64,000 bases of DNA. Origin: Xanthobacter sp. NM-59. GTDB lineage: Bacteria; Pseudomonadota; Alphaproteobacteria; Rhizobiales; Xanthobacteraceae. Shown here piece after piece: positions 8,011 to 17,112 of the stretch (positions are counted from its first letter, which is position 1; each line of letters starts with the position of its first letter). The stretch spans positions 124,001 to 188,000 of the forward strand of contig NZ_JACBFQ010000007.1 in assembly GCF_021401125.1 (NCBI RefSeq), given 5' to 3'. The notes beneath the pieces were generated by a model. The model saw only the letters and a program-made list of their open reading frames with translations. It was not told the DNA's origin and did no database searches. Both the position numbers and the translations under genes were made by a program.

Positions 8011-10095
8011 ATGCCCGCCGTCCGTTGCCTTGCGCCCACACCTACCCCGGCCCTTGCCGCCCCCCTTGCCTCTCGCGCCCGCCGACGGCGCGCCGCGCGG
8101 CTTTCCTTCTCCGTCAGCCTGTTGGCCGTCATGGCCGCGACGCCAGCCCTCGCCCAGTCCGCAGCCACGGCGAGCGATGGCAGCGGCACGCAGATCACCT
8201 CGGCGCAGACCACGGATGGCACCCAATACGAGCTGCCGGACGTGGTGGTGAGTGCCACCACCATTGCGACCCCGGCGCGCGAGGTGGCAAGCTCGGTCAC
8301 CGTCATCACCGGCCAGCAGTTGGAGGAGACCCAGCGCCGCGACGTGCCTGACGCCCTGCAATCGGTGCCGGGCCTCAACGTGGTGCAGACCGGCGGCCCC
8401 GGCGGCGGCACCTCCGTCTTCATGCGCGGCACCAATTCCAACCAGACCAAGATCCTGCTGGACGGCATCGACCTCGGCGACCCGTCGAGCGGCAATGGCG
8501 CCTTTGACCTTGGCACCCTGTACACGAACGACTTCGCCCGCATGGAAGTTCTGCGCGGGCCGCAGAGTGGCCTTTACGGCTCGGACGCCATCGGCGGCGT
8601 CATTTCCATGACCACCGAGCGCGGCTCTGGCCCGGCCAAGGCCAACGGTTATCTTGAGGCCGGCTCACTCGGCACCTTCAACCAGGCCGCGGCCCTTTCG
8701 GGCGGCTATAACAATATCGGCTACGCTTTCAATGTCGGCCACTTCGCCTCGACCTCGATCCCGGTGACGCCGTCGGACATCCTGCTGCCGGGCGAGCAGG
8801 CGAACGACAATGCCAGTGACAACTGGACCTATTCCGGCCGCATCGACGCCGATGTGAGCGACGCCTTCTCCGTCAATGTGATGGCGCGCTATATTCAGAC
8901 CCGCCTCGCTTATACGTCGGACCTGTATAACTATTCGACCGGCACGGGCTACCCCGCCCCATTGCAGGATATCGGCTACGGCTCCTTCTTCATCGGCAAG
9001 GCAGAAGGCCAATGGAAAGCCTTGGACGACAAGCTGGTGAGCACCTTCGGCATCGCCGCCACCGACTACGCGCGCGATAATTCCAGCCCATACCCCGACA
9101 ATGTCAGCGACTATACGGGCGACCGCCAGACCTACTACTGGCGCTCCAATTATACATTCCTGCCCGGCCAGAGCCTTCTGTTCGGTGTGGAGCGCTATAA
9201 TGAGAGCATGACCAGCGAAAGCGCTTGGTCCAGCATGGATGCCAGCACCGGCGACACGGCCGGATACCTCCAGCTTCAATCCTCCTTCTTTGAGCGCCTC
9301 TTCCTGGCCGCCAATGTGCGTTACGACAGCAATGACGATTTCGGCGACCACACCACCTGGCGCCTCGCCCCGGCCTTGCTGTTCCCGGAAACCGGCACCA
9401 AGCTGAAGGTGACCTACGGCACCGGCTTCAAGGCCCCGACCCTGTACCAGCTCTATTCCACCTCGGGCGGCAACCCCAATCTGGAACCGGAGGAAAGCAC
9501 GGGCTGGGACGCCGGCTTCGAGCAGGCCCTGTGGGCGGACCGCGTCAGCTTCGGCGCCACTTATTTCGAGAACGACATCACGAACCTAATCAATTCCGTG
9601 CAGGTTTCGCCCTACGTCTGGACCAATGCCAACATTGCCAGCGTCACATCGGACGGCTGGGAAACCTTCGTGGCCGTGAAGGTCACCGATAACTTCTCGG
9701 TGCGCGCGGACTACACTTACACCAATACGGTCGGCCATCCGGAAGACGGGGTTTCGCCCGGCTCCTGCGCCCCCACGGGCCTCGACACCTGCGCGCCCCT
9801 GCGCCGGCCGAAGGACAAGGTGTCGGTGGCGGTCAACTGGCAGCCGGTGGACCCGCTGACCCTCACGGCCACCTTGATCTACCTCTCCGACTGGTGGGAC
9901 ATCGATCGCACGACCTTCGCCTACGTAAAGCAGCCGGGCTACACCATCTTCAACGTGGCGGCGAACTACACGGTCAACGAGAACGTGAAGGTGTTCGGGC
10001 GCATCGACAATCTGTTCGATGAGACGTACGAGAATCCAAATGGTTGGCTCGCCCCGGGCATGGCCGCCTATGCCGGCCTGAAGCTGACCTATTGA
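8011..10095 (+). CDS. btuB: TonB-dependent receptor, vitamin B12 (BtuB type)
   Basis: An outer-membrane beta-barrel receptor that takes up cobalamin using TonB energy. 694 residues. Residues 1-49 form a signal peptide with an Arg-rich start and cleavage after TPALAQ. The TonB box region is around DVVVSATT. The plug domain (residues ~75-190) carries DALQSVPGLNVVQTGGPGG, MRGTNSNQTKILLDGI and MEVLRGPQSGLYGSDAIGG. The 22-strand barrel follows, ending in NLFDETYENPNGW and a terminal aromatic (Tyr), as outer-membrane insertion requires. The cobalamin riboswitch directly upstream makes the substrate call firm. Confidence 0.93.
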   Translation: MPAVRCLAPTPTPALAAPLASRARRRRAARLSFSVSLLAVMAATPALAQSAATASDGSGTQITSAQTTDGTQYELPDVVVSATTIATPAREVASSVTVITGQQLEETQRRDVPDALQSVPGLNVVQTGGPGGGTSVFMRGTNSNQTKILLDGIDLGDPSSGNGAFDLGTLYTNDFARMEVLRGPQSGLYGSDAIGGVISMTTERGSGPAKANGYLEAGSLGTFNQAAALSGGYNNIGYAFNVGHFASTSIPVTPSDILLPGEQANDNASDNWTYSGRIDADVSDAFSVNVMARYIQTRLAYTSDLYNYSTGTGYPAPLQDIGYGSFFIGKAEGQWKALDDKLVSTFGIAATDYARDNSSPYPDNVSDYTGDRQTYYWRSNYTFLPGQSLLFGVERYNESMTSESAWSSMDASTGDTAGYLQLQSSFFERLFLAANVRYDSNDDFGDHTTWRLAPALLFPETGTKLKVTYGTGFKAPTLYQLYSTSGGNPNLEPEESTGWDAGFEQALWADRVSFGATYFENDITNLINSVQVSPYVWTNANIASVTSDGWETFVAVKVTDNFSVRADYTYTNTVGHPEDGVSPGSCAPTGLDTCAPLRRPKDKVSVAVNWQPVDPLTLTATLIYLSDWWDIDRTTFAYVKQPGYTIFNVAANYTVNENVKVFGRIDNLFDETYENPNGWLAPGMAAYAGLKLTY

Positions 10096-10108
10096 GGATG
10101 CTCCGCCC

Positions 10109-11056
10109 TTGACCGAAGCCCGCCCCCTCCCCCCGTTCTTCGCGCGCGCCGCGGGCCGGAGGTGGGCGCGCAGCCTGATCGCCACCGCGCTCGCGCTGGC
10201 CATTGCAGGGCCCGCCGCAGGCGGGGAGACAGCCTCTCCCGCCGCGCGCGAGGCGCCACCGCGCCGCATCGTCTCCTTGAACCTGTGCGCCGACGAACTG
10301 GTGCTGCGCCTTGCCCCCAAGGGCGCCGCGCTTTCCGTCACCAGCCTTGCCACCGACCCGGTGAGCTCCACGGTCACCGATCTGGCGGCCGGCATCCCCG
10401 CCAATCGGGGCCTGGCGGAAGAGGTGGTGCCGCTGGGACCAGACCTGGTCATTGCCGGCGCCTTCACCACCCGCAGCACAGTCTCGCTCCTGCAGCGCTT
10501 CGGCATTCCGGTGATGGAGCTTTCGACCCCCTCCAGCCTGGAGGAGGCCTACGCCCAGATCCGCGCCGTGGCCGCCCGCCTCGGCGTGCCCGAGAAAGGC
10601 GAGGCCATGGTGCGCGAAATCGAGCAAGCGATTGCATCCGCGCCGCCGCCGCCCGGCCCGGCGCCACGCGCCGTGGTGCTGCGCCCCAACGGCTTCACGG
10701 TGGGCCGCGCCAGCCTCGCCGACGATCTCATGCGCCGCGCCGGCCTCGACAATGTGGCCGCCCGCCTCTCGCCCGACAAGCTAGGCCAGCTCTCGCTGGA
10801 AGAGATCATCACCGCCCGCCCGGACGTGCTGGTGGTGGATGACGAGCCCAATGCCGCTCCCTCCCTCGCCCGTGAAATGATGCAGCATCCCGCCGTGAAG
10901 GACGCCATGGCCGGCGGGCGCACCGCCCAGGTGCCGACGCGGCTGTGGGCCTGTGTGGGACCGCAATTGGGCGAAGCCTTCGCGCGCCTGTCCCAAGCCG
11001 CCCACGGCGCCGCCGGCGCCCTGGCCGCGGCCCCCGCCACCACGCGGACACGATGA
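10109..11056 (+). CDS. btuF: Cobalamin ABC transporter periplasmic binding protein (BtuF-like)
   Basis: The periplasmic binding protein that hands cobalamin to the inner-membrane importer. 315 residues with a signal peptide (Arg-rich start, hydrophobic ALALAIAGPAAG) and the cluster A-2 helical-backbone fold. RIVSLNLCADELVLRLAPK, LGPDLVIAGAFTTRSTVSLL and RPDVLVVDDEPNAAPSLA fit the PF01497 family. The start is TTG at 10109 with GAGG 11 bases upstream; the nearer ATG hits a stop after four codons. It follows btuB by 13 bp and its TGA overlaps the btuC start (ATGATGA). The B12 assignment rests on the riboswitch and btuB; a siderophore role is the alternative. Confidence 0.86.
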   Translation: MTEARPLPPFFARAAGRRWARSLIATALALAIAGPAAGGETASPAAREAPPRRIVSLNLCADELVLRLAPKGAALSVTSLATDPVSSTVTDLAAGIPANRGLAEEVVPLGPDLVIAGAFTTRSTVSLLQRFGIPVMELSTPSSLEEAYAQIRAVAARLGVPEKGEAMVREIEQAIASAPPPPGPAPRAVVLRPNGFTVGRASLADDLMRRAGLDNVAARLSPDKLGQLSLEEIITARPDVLVVDDEPNAAPSLAREMMQHPAVKDAMAGGRTAQVPTRLWACVGPQLGEAFARLSQAAHGAAGALAAAPATTRTR

Positions 11057-12075
11057 TGAACGACGGTGCCGCCACCGGCGCGGCTTTGCCGCAGCCGCTG
11101 CTCATGAGCCTTCTGAGCGGGCTGACGCTGGGCCTGTTCGCCCTGTCGCTGGCCATCGGCTACGCCCCCATCCACTGGAACCTCGCGATCAACGACCTCC
11201 TGGCCGGCCGCGAGGGGCTCGATGCCCTGGTGCTGGTGCAGCTGCGGCTGCCGCGCGCGCTGCTGGGACTCATGGTCGGCGCCAGCCTGGGGCTCACGGG
11301 AGCGGCGCTGCAGGGGCTCATGCGCAATCCCCTGGCGGACCCGGGCGTGGTGGGCGTGTCGGGGGCGGCGGCGCTGGGCGCGGTGAGCGCCTTTTATTTC
11401 GGCGCGGCGGCGCTGTTTTCCCTCGCCCTGCCCCTGGGCGGGCTGGTGGGCGCGGGCCTTGCCACCGCCGTTCTGCTCGCCCTCGCCCGGCGCGGGGCGT
11501 CCACCACGGCTCTTATTCTCGCCGGCGTCGCGCTCAACAGCCTGGCGGGCGCCCTGACCGCGCTGGCGCTGAACCTTTCCCCCAGCCCCTATGCCACGCT
11601 GGAAATCGTCTTCTGGCTGATGGGATCCCTCGCGGATCGCAGCCTGCAGCACGTGATGCTGGCGCTGCCCTTCATCCTGGTGGGCGCGGCGCTGGTGCTG
11701 TCCACAGCGCGCGGGCTGGACGCCCTGACCCTGGGGGAGGAAACCGCCGAGAGCCTGGGCTTCTCGCTGCCGCGCCTGCGCCTGCTGGCCATTGCCGGAA
11801 CGGCGGCCATGGTGGGAGCCTCGGTGGCCGTGTCCGGAACCATCGGCTTCGTGGGGCTGGTGGTGCCGCACCTGCTGCGCCCTCTGGTGGGCCATCGGCC
11901 GGGCCGCCTGCTGCTGGTGAGCGCCCTTGCCGGCGCCGCGCTGACGCTGGGGGCCGATGTGCTGGTGCGCCTCATTCCCAGCCGACCGGAACTCAAGCTG
12001 GGCGTCGTGACGGCCCTCATCGGCGCGCCCTTCTTCCTGCTGCTGCTGCGCCGGCTGGGCACGGAAACCGATTGA
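11053..12075 (+). CDS. btuC: Cobalamin ABC transporter permease (FecCD/BtuC family)
   Basis: An inner-membrane permease of 340 residues with about ten hydrophobic helices. Family marks include LRLPRALLGLMVGASLGLTG near the start, LQGLMRNPLADPGVVGVSGA and GFVGLVVPHLLRPLVGHRPG near the C-terminus, the last being the coupling loop that contacts the ATPase. The ATG at 11053 overlaps the btuF stop, which points to translational coupling. A second ATG follows immediately at 11056. It is partnered with btuF before and btuD 10 bp after. Confidence 0.92.
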   Translation: MMNDGAATGAALPQPLLMSLLSGLTLGLFALSLAIGYAPIHWNLAINDLLAGREGLDALVLVQLRLPRALLGLMVGASLGLTGAALQGLMRNPLADPGVVGVSGAAALGAVSAFYFGAAALFSLALPLGGLVGAGLATAVLLALARRGASTTALILAGVALNSLAGALTALALNLSPSPYATLEIVFWLMGSLADRSLQHVMLALPFILVGAALVLSTARGLDALTLGEETAESLGFSLPRLRLLAIAGTAAMVGASVAVSGTIGFVGLVVPHLLRPLVGHRPGRLLLVSALAGAALTLGADVLVRLIPSRPELKLGVVTALIGAPFFLLLLRRLGTETD

Positions 12076-12085
12076 GGATGCCGGC

Positions 12086-12853
12086 ATGATCATCACCGCC
12101 TGTGGCATTTCGGTTCGCCGTGGCTCGCGCCTGGTGCTGGAGGGCGTGGACCTCGTCGCGCGCCCGGGCGAACTGCTGGGTCTGCTCGGCCCCAATGGCG
12201 CCGGCAAGACGACCCTTCTGCGCGCCATGGCCCACCTTCAGGAAACCGCCAGCGGCGCGGTGCTCTATGACGGCGCCCCGGCGGAAAGGCTGGGCCGGCG
12301 AGCCCTGGGGCGGGAGCTGGCCTATCTGGCTCAGAGCGGGCGCATCCACTGGCCCATGCCGGTGGAGCACGTGGTCGCCCTGGGCCGGCTGCCCCACGGC
12401 ACGCCCCCGGAAGTGGACGCCGCCGCCGTCGCCCGCGCCATGGCCGCCGCCGACATCGCGGACTTCGCCGGCCGCGCCTCCGGCAGCCTTTCGGGCGGCG
12501 AGAAGATGCGCGTGCTCCTGGCACGGGCGCTGGCGGTGGAAGGCCGCGCCCTGCTCGCGGACGAGCCGGTGGCCGCGCTCGACCCCTATCACCAGCTCCA
12601 TGTGATGGACGTGCTGCGCCGCCAGGCGCGCGCCGGGCAAACGGTGGTGGTGGTGCTGCACGATCTGACGCTGGCGGCGCGCTTCTGCGACCGGGTGGCG
12701 CTGCTGCGTGCCGGACGCGTGCTCGCCTGCGGCACGCCGGCAGAGGTCATGACGCCGGAACGCCTTGAGGCCGCCTATGGGGTGCGGGTGGAGATCGGCG
12801 AGCGCCACGGCGAGCGCTTCATCCTGCCCTGGTCGCGCCTGCCCGCCCCTTGA
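12086..12853 (+). CDS. btuD: Cobalamin ABC transporter ATP-binding protein
   Basis: The ATPase that powers the BtuC permease, 255 residues, cytoplasmic face. Walker A is GPNGAGKTT, the ABC signature is LSGGEKMRV, Walker B/D-loop is ALLADEPVAALDPYHQ, and the switch His lies in VVVLHDLTLAARFCD. It is the last gene of btuBFCD. The operon has no cobalamin biosynthesis or adenosyltransferase gene here, so it looks dedicated to salvage. Confidence 0.92.
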   Translation: MIITACGISVRRGSRLVLEGVDLVARPGELLGLLGPNGAGKTTLLRAMAHLQETASGAVLYDGAPAERLGRRALGRELAYLAQSGRIHWPMPVEHVVALGRLPHGTPPEVDAAAVARAMAAADIADFAGRASGSLSGGEKMRVLLARALAVEGRALLADEPVAALDPYHQLHVMDVLRRQARAGQTVVVVLHDLTLAARFCDRVALLRAGRVLACGTPAEVMTPERLEAAYGVRVEIGERHGERFILPWSRLPAP

Positions 12854-14087
12854 TGAGCGGGGCCTGAGAGCGAGGGGAATATCGTGGGGGCCGCCGGCCA
12901 TCTCTCCGGCAGGGCACTGAGCCGCAGATCCGCACCGCCCTGGCTCACGTGAGCATCAAGCTCGGCTTTCGGAAGACGTCTCCGCCTTCTTACGAAGACC
13001 GCCAGCAAACCAGTAGCGCACGCGAGCCGCCAGAGCGCGGAAATGCCTCAACCCAGGATGAGTCGCCTTTTCGCCCCGGACCGCACTTTCCCCACCGCGC
13101 CGCGCGCATAAACGACAGCATAATGCCTGCGACAGGCGGTCGGCTCCGGTTCCCGGTCCACCAGCAGGTCCGGCCTTTCGGCAAACCTCTCCAACTTCGA
13201 GCACGACCAGAAGAAGCTCCTGCCCGTTGCGGGCGAGCCACCAGAACGCGGACGCAGCGCCCCTCGCCGCGGGGCCTTTTCGCCCCGCCGGTGCTTTCCC
13301 AACTCGCCGCATGGGCGACTGGCGGCGGGGATGCCTGGGACACGCTCAGCCCGCGCGACAGACGGACGTTTGTCGCGCCCCCTTCAGCAGCAGGTCCGGC
13401 TTTTGGGAAGTGGCACCAACCCCGAACACAACCATATGGATATCATCGGCTGTAAGCGAGCCGACAGAAAAGCGGGGCCGGCCTTCGCCCGGCGGGGCGC
13501 GCACTTTTCAACCCCGGTCTATGCTGTCCCCGCCCTCCGCTCGGGCGACCATGGCAGGCAGAGCGGCTCCGCCTGCGCGCGTGGATCGTTTGCGGCACGT
13601 CCTGTCGATCGCGCGATGGGCGCAGAGCGCTGGCCCGGCCACGAACCATGCTGGAGAGCAACGGCGTTTTCCGCAGACAACGGTTTGCCTTGCGCCGGCT
13701 GAAAGGAAGATCCAGGCCGCTTCGGGGCAGCCACAACCTCCCGCGCGCGGCGCCGGGGCGTGCGCGGAAGCTGTCTTGCAGGGCGGACCGTTTAAGGCCA
13801 CCGCCTGAACACCCGCCCTCGGTCACGAAAGTGCTTCCGAGGCGCATGCCGACGGGACGCTCCCCCTCTCGAAGGGCATCCGTTGCGAGCGGAATAGAGA
13901 CAGCGCCCGCGACGGCTTCCGCCAGCAGCCAACGCGCGACTCAACCGCGGGAGCCGCCGGGCAGACGGTGGCGCGAGAGAACAGGCCCCATGCACACTCC
14001 GGCAGGCCGCACCGCCGGACGGCATTGACTCATGCTTTCGCCTGCGGCGCCGGCCCAAAGCGGACCGACGACGCAGGCGCGCACGCC
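12854..14087. other. 1.2 kb geneless region after btuD
   Basis: Open frames exist in this stretch, as expected at this GC content, but none resembles a protein family, none has a convincing start, and several overlap on both strands. The first part carries a decayed direct repeat (separate entry). No tRNA-like cloverleaf, integrase remnant or terminator with a T-run was found. It may be the relic of lost coding DNA or an unrecognised RNA locus. Confidence 0.5.
13022..13500. repeat. Degenerate direct repeats, period about 210-225 bp
   Basis: Three decayed copies can be followed. CGAGCCGCCAGAGCGCGG at 13023 matches CGAGCCACCAGAACGCGG at 13234 (two changes in 18), and a weaker third copy (CGAGCCGACAGAAAAGCGG) starts at 13457. 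Within the units CCTTTTCGCCCCG recurs at 13066 and 13275, and CAGCAGGTCCGGC recurs at 13162 and 13388. The spacing drifts between 209 and 226 bp, so indels have accumulated. No coding function is apparent. Confidence 0.6.
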
Positions 14088-14921
14088 TCAGTGGGCCATC
14101 AGGACCGGAACGGTCATGCTCTCGAGGATCTCACGGGTAACGCCGCCCAGCACCATCTCCTTCAGGCGCGAATGGCCATAGCCACCCATCACCACGAGAT
14201 CGGAGCCGCGGTCGGACACCTCGTTGAGGATGGCCGCGGAGATCGAATCACCACTCTTCACCGGCAGGCGGCGAATCTGGGCGTCGAGGTTGTGGCGGGC
14301 CAGATGGCGGGCCACCTCGGCGCCTTCCTCATCCTCGCCGTTGGCGCCGTCCGTGACCACGCGGAAGATCTCCACCACCTTGGTCCGGTGCAGAAGAGGC
14401 AGCGCCTCCGCCAGGGCGCGGGCCGAGGCCCGGCTGCCGTCCCAGGCCACCACGGCGTGCTCAGCCGAGAACGGCTTGGTCTGGATGTAGGGCACCACCA
14501 GCACGGCGCGGCCCGATTCGAGCAGCACGGTCTCGGCCAGCAGCTCTTCCGGCCCCGGCTTATCGGGGTCGGGCTGAGCCACCACCGTCACGTCGAACAG
14601 GCGCGCCATGCGGGCAAAGCTGTTGGCGGCCACGCCCAGCGAGGCGGCCATGGTGCGCACCTGATGCGGGATGCCGGCAGCCCTGGCGATCTCCTCGAGC
14701 CGCGTGGACGCCTTTTCCGCCGAAGCCTGATTTTCCAGCACCTGGGCGTCGATGAAGTCGGTCGGAAGGGCACCCATGTAGAAGGGTGGCACATCGATCT
14801 CGTACGCCACCGACAGGCCCGTCAGGTGCGCGCCGAATTCGACCGCGAGGCTTGCCGCGTACTCTGCGGCCGCGTCCCGTTCGACGCCTTGCGCCAGATT
14901 GACCAATATGTCGCGAATCAT
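14088..14921 (-). CDS. Universal stress protein, tandem UspA domains
   Basis: A cytoplasmic stress-response protein of 277 residues with two Usp folds. The N-terminal one (residues 1-140, MIRDILVNLAQGVERDAAAE) looks degenerate. The C-terminal one (about 150-277) keeps the nucleotide-binding signature G-x2-G-x9-G-x-T as GGYGHSRLKEMVLGGVTRE, preceded by SDLVVMGG. Such double-domain proteins in alphaproteobacteria are often induced by low oxygen. Consistent with that, a TTGA-N6-TCAA palindrome lies 70 bp upstream of the start. No operon partner is visible. Confidence 0.92.
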   Translation of the reverse strand: MIRDILVNLAQGVERDAAAEYAASLAVEFGAHLTGLSVAYEIDVPPFYMGALPTDFIDAQVLENQASAEKASTRLEEIARAAGIPHQVRTMAASLGVAANSFARMARLFDVTVVAQPDPDKPGPEELLAETVLLESGRAVLVVPYIQTKPFSAEHAVVAWDGSRASARALAEALPLLHRTKVVEIFRVVTDGANGEDEEGAEVARHLARHNLDAQIRRLPVKSGDSISAAILNEVSDRGSDLVVMGGYGHSRLKEMVLGGVTREILESMTVPVLMAH

Positions 14922-15295
14922 GACCGAAGGCCCTCGTTCAGCCGTTTAAGCGTCGCGACATTACCCTAAACTCGCCCAAAGTCTCGGGTCTTGATGTAGC
15001 TCAAGCGCGGAGCCCCCATCGCGGCGCCGCCGCTTCCCCTTGAAAGGGCAGGCACAGCTGCCGAGGCCGACATGACTGACACTCATGATGCACGAGCCGA
15101 ATGCGGCGGCGCGGCCGTCTCTGGGGGAAAGACGACCGCGCCATGCACGGTCTGGTTGGGGGGCGCGACCGCGCTGATAAGGAAACGCCGGGTGGGAAGA
15201 CAGGTTCCACCGTCATGCAAAAAAATTCGTACTCTTCCCCGCTCGCCGGATTTAGACCACTCCATCCCGTCGCCTCCGCCGACACTGGCCAGCCC
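14922..15295. other. Divergent intergenic region, usp / glycosyltransferase
   Basis: This 374 bp region separates the minus-strand stress protein from the plus-strand glycosyltransferase. It holds the FNR/FixK-like site at 14991-15004. The glycosyltransferase frame stays open through most of it, with alternative starts (for example ATG near 15215), but conservation begins only at MTPDLSIVVP. No other gene is supported. Confidence 0.45.
14991..15004. promoter_or_regulatory. FNR/FixK-like box upstream of universal stress gene
   Basis: TTGATGTAGCTCAA carries the TTGA-N6-TCAA core of CRP/FNR family sites (TTGAT-N4-ATCAA consensus, one mismatch in the inner positions). Its centre lies about 76 bp before the usp start codon. 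With the usual -41.5 spacing it would give a transcript start near 14956 and a 5' leader of about 35 bases. This predicts oxygen- or redox-responsive activation of the stress gene. Confidence 0.5.
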
Positions 15296-16306
15296 ATGAC
15301 CCCAGATCTCAGCATCGTCGTCCCGGTGTATAACGAGGCTGCCGGCCTCGCCCATTTCCACGAGCGGCTGTGCCGCGCCGCGCGGGCCGAGGCGCAGGCC
15401 CGCGGCCTGCGCATGGAAATCGTCTATGTGGACGATGGCAGCCGCGATGGCAGCGCGAGCCTCGCGGCCGCCCTGCCCGCGCTCGGTCTCGACGTGCAGG
15501 TGGTGGCGCTGTCGCGCAATTTCGGCAAGGAAGCCGCCCTCATGGCCGGCCTCGACCATGCCCGCGGCGACGCCCTGCTGTTCATGGACGCGGACGGCCA
15601 GCATCCGCCGGAGATGATCCCCACCTTCGTCCGCCTGTGGAAGGACGAAGGCTATGACGTGGCCTATGCGGTCAAGTCGAACCGGCTCGACGAGCCGGTG
15701 GCCCGCCGCACCTTCGTGCGTGGCTTTTATTGGCTGCTGAACTTCGGCTCCTCCAGCTCCATTCCGGAAGATGCCGCCGACTTTCGCATCCTCTCTCCGC
15801 GCGCCGCCGGAGCCCTGCGCCGGATGCCGGAGCGCAATCGCTTCTTCAAGGGCCTGTCGAGCTGGGTGGGCTTCCGCCAGGTGGCCGTGCCCTACCAGCC
15901 GGAGGCGCGCGCCCACGGCTCCTCCTCCTTCAACTTCCTGCGCCTGCTCGGCCTGTCCATGGAGGCGCTGACCTCGTTCTCGCCGGCGCCGCTGCGTCTT
16001 GCGGCCCTGTGCGGGGCGATCCTGGCCGGGCTCGCTTTGCTGTATGGCACCTGGATCGTGCTGGAGCGCCTGTTCTGGGGCATTCCGCTGCCCGGCTATC
16101 CCTCGCTGGTGGTGGGCATCATGGTGATCGGCGGCGCGCAGCTGCTGGTGATGGGGCTGATGGGCGAATACGTCGCCCGCATCCTGTCCGAGATCAAGGC
16201 GCGGCCGGTCTACTTCGTGGCCGAGCACACCCTCACGCCCGCCGAGGTCCAGGCCGCGCCGCCGGCAACGGAAGCACCGCTGCGGGTGGCGGGGGTGCAG
16301 TCGTGA
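15296..16306 (+). CDS. Family 2 glycosyltransferase, polyprenyl-phosphate type (GtrB/DPM1-like)
   Basis: Likely transfers a sugar from a nucleotide donor to polyprenyl phosphate at the inner membrane. 336 residues. The GT-A catalytic domain starts LSIVVPVYNEAAGL and carries VYVDDGSRDGS and the DxD region FMDADGQHPPEMI, with the family block ALSRNFGKEAALMAGLDHA. Two transmembrane helices close the protein (about residues 238-265 and 275-300), then GEYVARILSEIKARP. I chose the ATG at 15296 because similarity begins there. Its TGA overlaps the GTG of the next gene, tying it to the ChbG/HpnK deacetylase. The sugar and final glycan are unknown. Confidence 0.9.
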   Translation: MTPDLSIVVPVYNEAAGLAHFHERLCRAARAEAQARGLRMEIVYVDDGSRDGSASLAAALPALGLDVQVVALSRNFGKEAALMAGLDHARGDALLFMDADGQHPPEMIPTFVRLWKDEGYDVAYAVKSNRLDEPVARRTFVRGFYWLLNFGSSSSIPEDAADFRILSPRAAGALRRMPERNRFFKGLSSWVGFRQVAVPYQPEARAHGSSSFNFLRLLGLSMEALTSFSPAPLRLAALCGAILAGLALLYGTWIVLERLFWGIPLPGYPSLVVGIMVIGGAQLLVMGLMGEYVARILSEIKARPVYFVAEHTLTPAEVQAAPPATEAPLRVAGVQS

Positions 16307-17112
16307 AGCACGTCACCATCTGCGCGGACGATTATGCCATTGCGCCCGGCGTGTCGGCGGCCATCCGCCGGCTGATCGAGGAGCGCCGCATCAACGCCAC
16401 CTCGGTGATGACCGTGTTCTCGGGCCTTGCGGAGGAAGCCCGCCGGCTGGACGAGACCGTGGGCGGCAAGCGTGTGAGCGTGGGGCTTCACATCACCCTC
16501 ACCGGCGGCACCGCCCCGCTGACGCCCTGGACCGACGGCGGCAACCTGCCCCCCTTGCGCGAGCTGGTGGCGCGCGCCTTCACCGGCCGCCTTGACCGGG
16601 CCGCCGTGGCGGCGGAGGTGGAAGCCCAGTTCCTCGCCTTCGAGCGCGCGTTCGGCCGGCCGCCGGACCATGTGGACGGCCACCAGCATGTGCATGTGCT
16701 ACCGGTCATTCGCGCGGCGGTGCTCAAAGCCACCCATCGCCACGCCCCCAATGCCTGGCTGCGCAATGTGGAGCCGGCTTCCGCCGCGCTCGTCGGGCTT
16801 GATATCAAGGGGCGGCTCATCGGCGCCTTCGGCCACGGCTTTGCCCGCGCGGCGGCGCGCATTGGCCTGTCCACCAACAGCGCGTTCGCGGGCGCCTACG
16901 ACTTCGGCGCCGACCACGATTTCGCGCCGCTCCTGGCCCATTTCCTGAAAGGCCTGCCGGACGGTGGGCTGGTCATGGTGCATCCCGGCCATGTGGACGA
17001 CCCGCTGACCGCGCGCGACCCCCTCACCCACCAGCGGGAGGTGGAGTTCGAGGTGCTCAACGGCCCCCGCATGCCGGAAATCCTCGCAGAGACGGACGCC
17101 CGTCTGTTCTGA
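16303..17112 (+). CDS. ChbG/HpnK family carbohydrate deacetylase (YdjC-like)
   Basis: Predicted metal-dependent deacetylase of N-acetylated sugars, 269 residues. The metal site residues are visible: CADDYAIAPGVS at the start (Asp pair), GLHITLTGG, and DGHQHVHVLP with the HxH pair. The late block GGLVMVHPGHVDD is also typical. The start is GTG at 16303, overlapping the glycosyltransferase stop by four bases (GTGA), so both are made together. A plausible joint role is to build and then de-N-acetylate a lipid-linked sugar for the envelope. HpnK, the hopanoid-associated family name, does not by itself show a hopanoid role, and no hopanoid gene lies nearby. Confidence 0.87.
   Translation: MKHVTICADDYAIAPGVSAAIRRLIEERRINATSVMTVFSGLAEEARRLDETVGGKRVSVGLHITLTGGTAPLTPWTDGGNLPPLRELVARAFTGRLDRAAVAAEVEAQFLAFERAFGRPPDHVDGHQHVHVLPVIRAAVLKATHRHAPNAWLRNVEPASAALVGLDIKGRLIGAFGHGFARAAARIGLSTNSAFAGAYDFGADHDFAPLLAHFLKGLPDGGLVMVHPGHVDDPLTARDPLTHQREVEFEVLNGPRMPEILAETDARLF

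Noticed and set aside
13227-13808. 193-codon plus-strand open frame in the geneless region after btuD
   Set aside because: No domain, no ribosome binding site, and overlapping frames on both strands. It is more likely GC-driven.
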